This document shows positions 60,461-64,000 of a stretch of DNA of 64,000 nt, piece after piece; position 1 is the first letter of the stretch; each line of letters begins with the position of its first letter. A program made the translations under genes and the position numbers. The notes under the pieces are model-generated. The model ran no database searches. It saw nothing but the letters and a program-made list of their open reading frames with translations, and was not told the origin of the DNA. Source of the DNA: Kuenenia sp039794105 (GTDB lineage: Bacteria > Planctomycetota > Brocadiia > Brocadiales > Brocadiaceae); the NCBI RefSeq assembly GCF_039794105.1, contig NZ_JBDIWA010000003.1, positions 1 to 64,000 of the forward strand. The letters run 5' to 3'.

Positions 60461-60545
60461 GGTGTCAAGAATAATTTTTGGGGTGCCATCCCGCTAGCGG
60501 CTTAATACAAGGGTTTGCGCCACGCTATGGCACCACCTTGACACC
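60461..60545. repeat. nested inverted repeat at the 3' end of the 361-residue gene
   Basis: Outer arms GGTGTCAAG (60461-60469) and CTTGACACC (60537-60545), inner arms GGTGCCAT (60482-60489) and ATGGCACC (60527-60534). The right arms overlap the last codons of the gene at 60525. Probably a minus-strand transcript terminator or a protein-binding site. Confidence 0.5.
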
Positions 60546-61610
60546 CCAATTTTTTTTGATCGTCGCGTGTGTCATATTTATTTCAAAAAAGTTTGTCTCG
60601 TTTATTAGTTCCGATATTATTTCATTCGCATGGGGGATAACTTTCTGTGTTAGGTTTTTGTATCTCCCGTCAGACGTCACCTTTCCTGGCAACTCCCGCC
60701 CCTCAAACGCCTTAAACAGGGCAGGAGTCTCACAACTGCCTGTTCCCCCTGAAAGTTTCGCCATGGCCTTAATCAGTTTGATTGTATTTTTTTGTATTGG
60801 TATATGTATTGACTTAGCACCGAAGGAAATGGTTTTCTTCTTTTCATTAAAAACCAGTTCCTGGCTGGGGTTGAAAATTTCAAATAAGCGAAGCTCTGCC
60901 TGGCTTAATGCCGGTATCTCCGGCGCGGAAATGATAAGATATCCGCTTGGGACGTATTTGTTCTTCCTGAAAATGTTAATAAATCGCTCAAAGAATCTGA
61001 GGTGGTGAGGGTTAACATTTCGCAGGACAAGCGATGTCCCAAGCAATGGGAGATATCCGCGCGAAAACGTTTCGTCATGGCGAAACATTGGGGGACGGTC
61101 TTCCTGTTTCTGAACGGGGTCGAATAAATATTTTTCAATAGCCTGCTTGGCCCATCCCCTGTAGTCTTCATAAACAAAATCGAATCCAGCGTATGCATTA
61201 TAAAGTGTCAATGCTGCTATGCCGCTGACAAGGCTGTAATCCTCGCTTATGACAATGATCACCCGGCGGTTATTCGCCTTTATAAATTCCAGCCAATTTT
61301 TAACAGTGGGGTCAAGACCGGATATTGTTTTTTTAAAAAATTTGTGGTAGGGCTCTTTTCCGTGAAAACTCGGCACTCCATGGAAATTCTGCAAATTGTA
61401 GGTTTCAGCGAAGCGAAAGCATTGGTCGAATAAGTCACGCCCCGGCAGGAAGGCGGGTAAGGCGGGTGGTTCTTCAAATAGCGGGAAGTCGTATGTTTTC
61501 TTATCTGTTGGTTTATAACTAACTGTTTGCGCCTTGCGTGCACCACCAGTGCCGGAAGAAAAGTCGGGCGTTTCTTTAACTTGAGGTTTGTTGCTACGGG
61601 GTTTCTTCAT
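60525..61610 (-). CDS. hypothetical protein of the element
   Basis: 361 residues, alpha/beta: RRVIIVISEDYSLVSGIAALTLYNAYAG, GYLPLLGTSLVLRNVNPHHLRFFERFINIFRKN, GYLIISAPEIPALSQAELRLFEIFNP. The order strand, turn, helix recalls a degenerate ATPase or Rossmann-type core, but I see no Walker motif. It has a candidate operator region upstream at 61712-61761. The stop is TAG, inside a nested inverted repeat. No function assigned. Confidence 0.5.
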   Translation of the reverse strand: MKKPRSNKPQVKETPDFSSGTGGARKAQTVSYKPTDKKTYDFPLFEEPPALPAFLPGRDLFDQCFRFAETYNLQNFHGVPSFHGKEPYHKFFKKTISGLDPTVKNWLEFIKANNRRVIIVISEDYSLVSGIAALTLYNAYAGFDFVYEDYRGWAKQAIEKYLFDPVQKQEDRPPMFRHDETFSRGYLPLLGTSLVLRNVNPHHLRFFERFINIFRKNKYVPSGYLIISAPEIPALSQAELRLFEIFNPSQELVFNEKKKTISFGAKSIHIPIQKNTIKLIKAMAKLSGGTGSCETPALFKAFEGRELPGKVTSDGRYKNLTQKVIPHANEIISELINETNFFEINMTHATIKKNWGVKVVP

Positions 61611-61711
61611 CGTAAGACCTCCTGAATATTTGTATTTTATAAAACCAGGAACCCTTGTAGTTATCGATAAACCACCAGGATTGAACGCCGCTCACATTTA
61701 CCATGTGTGGA

Positions 61712-61761
61712 TAGATGTAGCTTGCAATGTACGTACTACCGTACTTTCGACGGTATTGCAA
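61712..61761. promoter_or_regulatory. nested palindromes upstream of the 361-residue gene (candidate operator)
   Basis: TTGCAAT (61712-61718) faces ATTGCAA (61755-61761) with GTACGTAC and ACCGT/ACGGT pairs inside. The GTACG motif recalls the promoter-operator at 54614 and a GTACGTAC near 63391. Each lies 100-190 bases upstream of a minus-strand gene. Confidence 0.4.
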
Positions 61762-61878
61762 TAATTTATTGTATATTTTTTTTTATTACGACTGTGTTTT
61801 GCGGCGTTATAGCATACCCGCAAAACTGTGATGATATGGTATTTCAAGAAACGAGTTCTGCCGACAGTAAGAGTTCTC

Positions 61879-62004
61879 CAGGCTGCTTTCGGTAGTGGCC
61901 TTTTATCTACCTCTTTTCAAAGGGAATACATGGGATAAATATACGCCCTGGACTGTATGACATGGAAAAATCGGGGTTGAGATTTCCGGAAAGCTATCAG
62001 GAAT
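61879..62004. repeat. 126-bp direct repeat, copy 1
   Basis: Shares about 118 of 126 positions with 62295-62420 by eye (eight mismatches counted). The copies are 416 bases apart and bracket the 97-codon frame at 61962. Likely product of insertion or unequal recombination. Confidence 0.75.
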
Positions 62005-62255
62005 CCTCCTTTGCATCCAGGATTTTGGGGTATACAGACCCATCCTCACTGGCACAATTGCTAAGAACATACCAGATTATGACCCCTAAAATAGGGTCTT
62101 TTGGACTTGAAGTCCAAAAGATCATCCGGGAAACATTTCAATTGGATGAAAAAGATAGTAAAGCTACCTTTATTCCGTATGAAGGGATATTAATTGCCGG
62201 TATGCAGGGAACCACGCCGTCCTGTGGTTCGGCGGGTTTTCCCTGTTATGTATGA
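61962..62255 (+). CDS. weakly supported plus-strand reading frame inside the repeat unit
   Basis: 97 codons beginning in copy 1 of the 126-bp repeat. Copy 2 has lost the corresponding ATG (CAGGG for CATGG). The product (SFASRILGYTDPSSLAQLLRTY, IIRETFQLDEKDS) has some helical character, but there is no ribosome site match and no family. It may be a gene remnant carried with the repeat. Confidence 0.3.
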   Translation: MEKSGLRFPESYQESSFASRILGYTDPSSLAQLLRTYQIMTPKIGSFGLEVQKIIRETFQLDEKDSKATFIPYEGILIAGMQGTTPSCGSAGFPCYV

Positions 62256-62294
62256 ATTTTATGGCAAGATATTCCGGAGATGGTAAGGGTTAAT

Positions 62295-62420
62295 CAGGCT
62301 GCTTTCGGTAGTGGCCTTTTAGCTACCTCTTTTCAAGGGGAATACATGGGAAGGATATACACCCTGGACTGTATGACAGGGAAAAATCGTGGTTGAGATT
62401 TCCGGAAAGCTATCAGGAAT
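62295..62420. repeat. 126-bp direct repeat, copy 2
   Basis: Second copy. Its right end touches the stop of the 94-residue gene at 62413, so the repeat reaches into coding DNA. Confidence 0.75.
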
Positions 62421-62697
62421 TTTCCTTGCAGTCCTCTGGTGGGTCTTCGTATTCAGATGGATAAATGGCTTTGTTTATTTTTTCCGAAACGGCGTTAACA
62501 TAGGCCTGTGTGGATCGCAGCGCCTGGCGAAAGAGTTCTTTTAAACGCGGATCACCGTGTACCTCTTCAAGCGCCCGAATATATTTCCGGTGGTTTTCCG
62601 GCGGTAGTGATGCGAATTCCTGCTGCCGGAAAATATCGTGCAAGTGCGCCCATGTTGAGGTTTCCAGCTTATGACGCAGGGTAGTTGAGTCGAACAT
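62413..62697 (-). CDS. hypothetical protein of the element
   Basis: 94 residues, helical: TTLRHKLETSTWAHLHDIFRQQEFASLPPENHRKYIRALEEVHGDPRLKELFRQALRSTQAYVNAVSEKINKAIYP. Possibly two or three helices, acidic tail. The stop lies in repeat copy 2. No function known. Confidence 0.45.
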   Translation of the reverse strand: MFDSTTLRHKLETSTWAHLHDIFRQQEFASLPPENHRKYIRALEEVHGDPRLKELFRQALRSTQAYVNAVSEKINKAIYPSEYEDPPEDCKENS

Positions 62698-63035
62698 ATC
62701 TCTGTGTGATCCTTTTTTTTGTGGATAGTTATAGTTTATTTTTATGCCTGGTGGTTCCTAAAAGGATTGATTTTTACCGGGGACCGCCTTCACAGTGGAC
62801 AGTCCCCGGTATTTTTACATCCACCAGGCTAATAAATAGCATTGCTATGGCATAAATAATACGCTCCGCGATAAACTTTACACATGGCAACATACGGCAA
62901 TAAATGCCGTATGTTGCCATACATGGGCGGTGAATTTCCCGTCTCCCTGTAAAATTTGGCTTAAAACAACTTGCACTGCCAATGCACCACGTTCCGGTAT
63001 AAACATGTTTTGTTTTAAAATCGCAACATATCTCA

Positions 63036-63263
63036 TCATAATTTGTCCCAATCAATGCCGTTTTTAATGCAATATTCCTGGAATTCCTGCATAGCATTTT
63101 CACAAAATTCATCAATACCCTTTGATAAATCCGCCTGGTTTTCCTCTGCCAGCTTTTGCAAAAGCACTTCCGCGTCCCCGATTAATTCTGGAAAGTTAAG
63201 ATCGTTAATATCAATAGTCTCTCCCTGCGATTGGGGGACGTTGCAAGGTTCTCTGCCTGACAT
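63036..63263 (-). CDS. small acidic hypothetical protein with attenuator-type leader
   Basis: 75 residues (MSGREPCNVPQSQGETIDINDLNFPELIGDAEVLLQKLAEENQADLSKGIDEFCENAMQEF). I chose ATG 63263 because AGGAG lies seven bases upstream; the frame is open ten codons earlier. The leader holds a terminator-like hairpin at 63284-63327, and the T run after that hairpin runs straight into AGGAG. Confidence 0.5.
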   Translation of the reverse strand: MSGREPCNVPQSQGETIDINDLNFPELIGDAEVLLQKLAEENQADLSKGIDEFCENAMQEFQEYCIKNGIDWDKL

Positions 63264-63283
63264 AGCATTATCTCCTAAAAAAA

Positions 63284-63327
63284 AAGGCAACACAGGATGG
63301 GCGTTCAGGTCATCGCAGTGTTGCCTT
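63284..63327 (-). terminator. terminator-like hairpin directly before the ribosome site (candidate attenuator)
   Basis: AAGGCAACAC (63284-63293) pairs with GTGTTGCCTT (63318-63327), ten base pairs. On the minus strand nine Ts follow and then AGGAG and the ATG at 63263. It parallels the 54508-54559 leader, with the same GGCAAC/GTTGCC core. Confidence 0.6.
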
Positions 63328-63612
63328 AAAATGCCCCGGCTTTTTGTCGGAGCAAATCTTTAAATTTTGTATAAACGCGCTTAGGTACGTACTATCATTG
63401 CCGCGAAAAAATTACAAGGGAAAAATTATATTTTAAGCGAAAAACAATCCCAAAAGACCTTTTCCCGTTTGCTTCGGTCTTTTCTTCACCGGCTGACTTG
63501 CTGGAAAGATAACAAATTTGTGATGTTTCATAAATAGAGAATTTTCGCTATTAATGGGCCGGTGCGAAAGTGCTGTACCACCTTCATGATGAAGACACCC
63601 CACGAATTCACT

Positions 63613-63641
63613 TTAACCACCTTCATTACGAAGGTGGTTAA
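63613..63641. repeat. 12-bp hairpin of the AACCACCTTC type
   Basis: TTAACCACCTTC (63613-63624) and its perfect complement (63630-63641) with a five-base loop. An imperfect relative (ACCTTCATGATGAAG) lies at 63579-63593. Possible terminator or protein site between the last gene and the iteron region. Confidence 0.45.
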
Positions 63642-63750
63642 AACAAATCAGACTCAAATATCACATAAGTTGTTATTTAACAAGAACAAACAGCAATTTT
63701 CTTGGATTTTTTCCGCATGTAATCTAGGGGATTGCTCAAATGAAAAATAC

Positions 63751-63944
63751 GGTGTAGTAAGGTGATTAGGTGTATTAACCCGCGCCAGTCAAGGGATTCC
63801 GGGATGGTAGTAGGTGCGGTAGAGGTGTGGCAAGGTGTAGTTAAGGTGTAGTAAGGTGTATTAGAAAAAAAAAGGTGTGTTAGGAAAATAGACTTGTAAG
63901 CCTTATATTTACTAGGTTACTACACCTACTACACCTACTACACC
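63751..63944. repeat. iteron-like GGTGTAGTA repeats, candidate replication origin
   Basis: GGTGTAGTA and close variants occur on the plus strand at 63751, 63769, 63834, 63845 and 63855, with looser copies at 63761, 63813, 63824 and 63874. TACTACACC, its complement, is repeated three times in tandem at 63918-63944 with no spacing. Short repeats in both orientations next to an AT-rich stretch are typical of replication-initiator sites. The element's primase-helicase is the likely user, but no binding test is possible from sequence. Confidence 0.6.
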
Positions 63945-64000
63945 TTGATTTCCTATAGCAACTTACATTTTACACCGCATTTTTTCCAAAAAAGCTCAAA

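Larger units (their letters stand above)
50940..64000. mobile_element. integrated phage- or satellite-like element, right end outside window
   Basis: From just left of the integrase to the end of the window the gene style changes: nearly all genes lie on the minus strand, many are short and unknown, and the sequence is visibly more GC-rich in places. Hallmarks are a tyrosine recombinase at one edge, a small excisionase-like HTH protein, a CHC2/toprim/helicase primase, a DNA adenine methylase, a prohead-protease-like gene and iteron-like repeats. No capsid, terminase or tail genes appear, so a phage satellite, a plasmid-like integrated element or a partial prophage all remain possible. The left attachment site could not be pinned down, since the right end is not visible for comparison and no tRNA is next to it. 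Confidence 0.75.

Noticed and set aside
62774..63115. Minus-strand 113-codon frame
   Set aside because: It overlaps the better supported 75-residue gene in another frame, and its codon pattern looks non-coding.
63562..63765. Plus-strand 67-codon frame
   Set aside because: It lies across hairpins and the first iteron-like repeat, with no ribosome site; more likely non-coding.
63751..63944. CRISPR array at the right end
   Set aside because: The repeats are only 9 bases long, irregularly spaced and occur in both orientations, which fits iterons rather than CRISPR.

Overview
The window looks like an AT-rich chromosome segment of a Gram-negative-type anaerobe or microaerophile, followed by the start of an integrated element. 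My best guess is an anammox-type planctomycete (Brocadiales, Kuenenia/Brocadia-like). That rests on gene mix and style only: radical SAM proteins, TPR lipoproteins, cytochrome c assembly, corrinoid uptake, and many short palindromic intergenic repeats. No rRNA or tRNA gene was found, so the placement is inference.

Region by region. 0-11 kb: radical SAM, acpS, cysH, a membrane sulfatase-fold enzyme, dgkA, and a leuA-aroDE-aroK run on the minus strand, then an AbrB/RelE-type toxin-antitoxin pair. 11.7-20 kb: a TPR lipoprotein, small secreted proteins, a lone cbiF/cobM, rlmH, queE-queC, hemA and a ccsA/hemX-like gene. 20-25.4 kb: a plus-strand sulfur-transfer run (DUF1858, Nfu, an ATC-hydrolase-like protein, a ThiF-type E1 enzyme, a SufS-type cysteine desulfurase) plus an SDR and a hypothetical. 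25.5-28.2 kb: an ATP-grasp (RimK-like) ligase paired with a GNAT/C39-peptidase fusion. 28.7-33.4 kb: an HU-like protein, a beta-helix protein, a repeat-rich gap and a radical SAM/DUF6873 pair.

33.7-44.3 kb is the most interesting chromosomal locus. An OprB-type porin, a BtuB-like TonB receptor, a small DUF4430 protein, an exported and membrane-anchored CobN-like chelatase, a TolQ/MotA-type proton channel and a DUF2149 protein all lie on the minus strand behind three cobalamin riboswitches. Two of these are in tandem, each with its own terminator. The porin and the receptor share an N-terminal extension at the same residue position. I read this as a corrinoid-responsive outer-membrane capture system with periplasmic tetrapyrrole (de)metallation. 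Its parts parallel the heme-handling hmu loci of Bacteroidota.

44.4-50.8 kb: a MITE-like element, pgeF, deaD, rarA and a Cache-domain sensor remnant. From about 50.9 kb to the end of the window there is an integrated phage- or satellite-like element: tyrosine integrase, excisionase-like HTH, primase-helicase, adenine methylase, prohead-protease-like protein, RHH protein and many small unknowns, nearly all on the minus strand. It carries a candidate structured RNA, an interrupted ORF with an in-frame amber codon, a 61-bp perfect repeat, a 126-bp direct repeat, paired promoter/attenuator leaders, and iteron-like repeats at the far right that may be its origin. Its right end lies outside the window.
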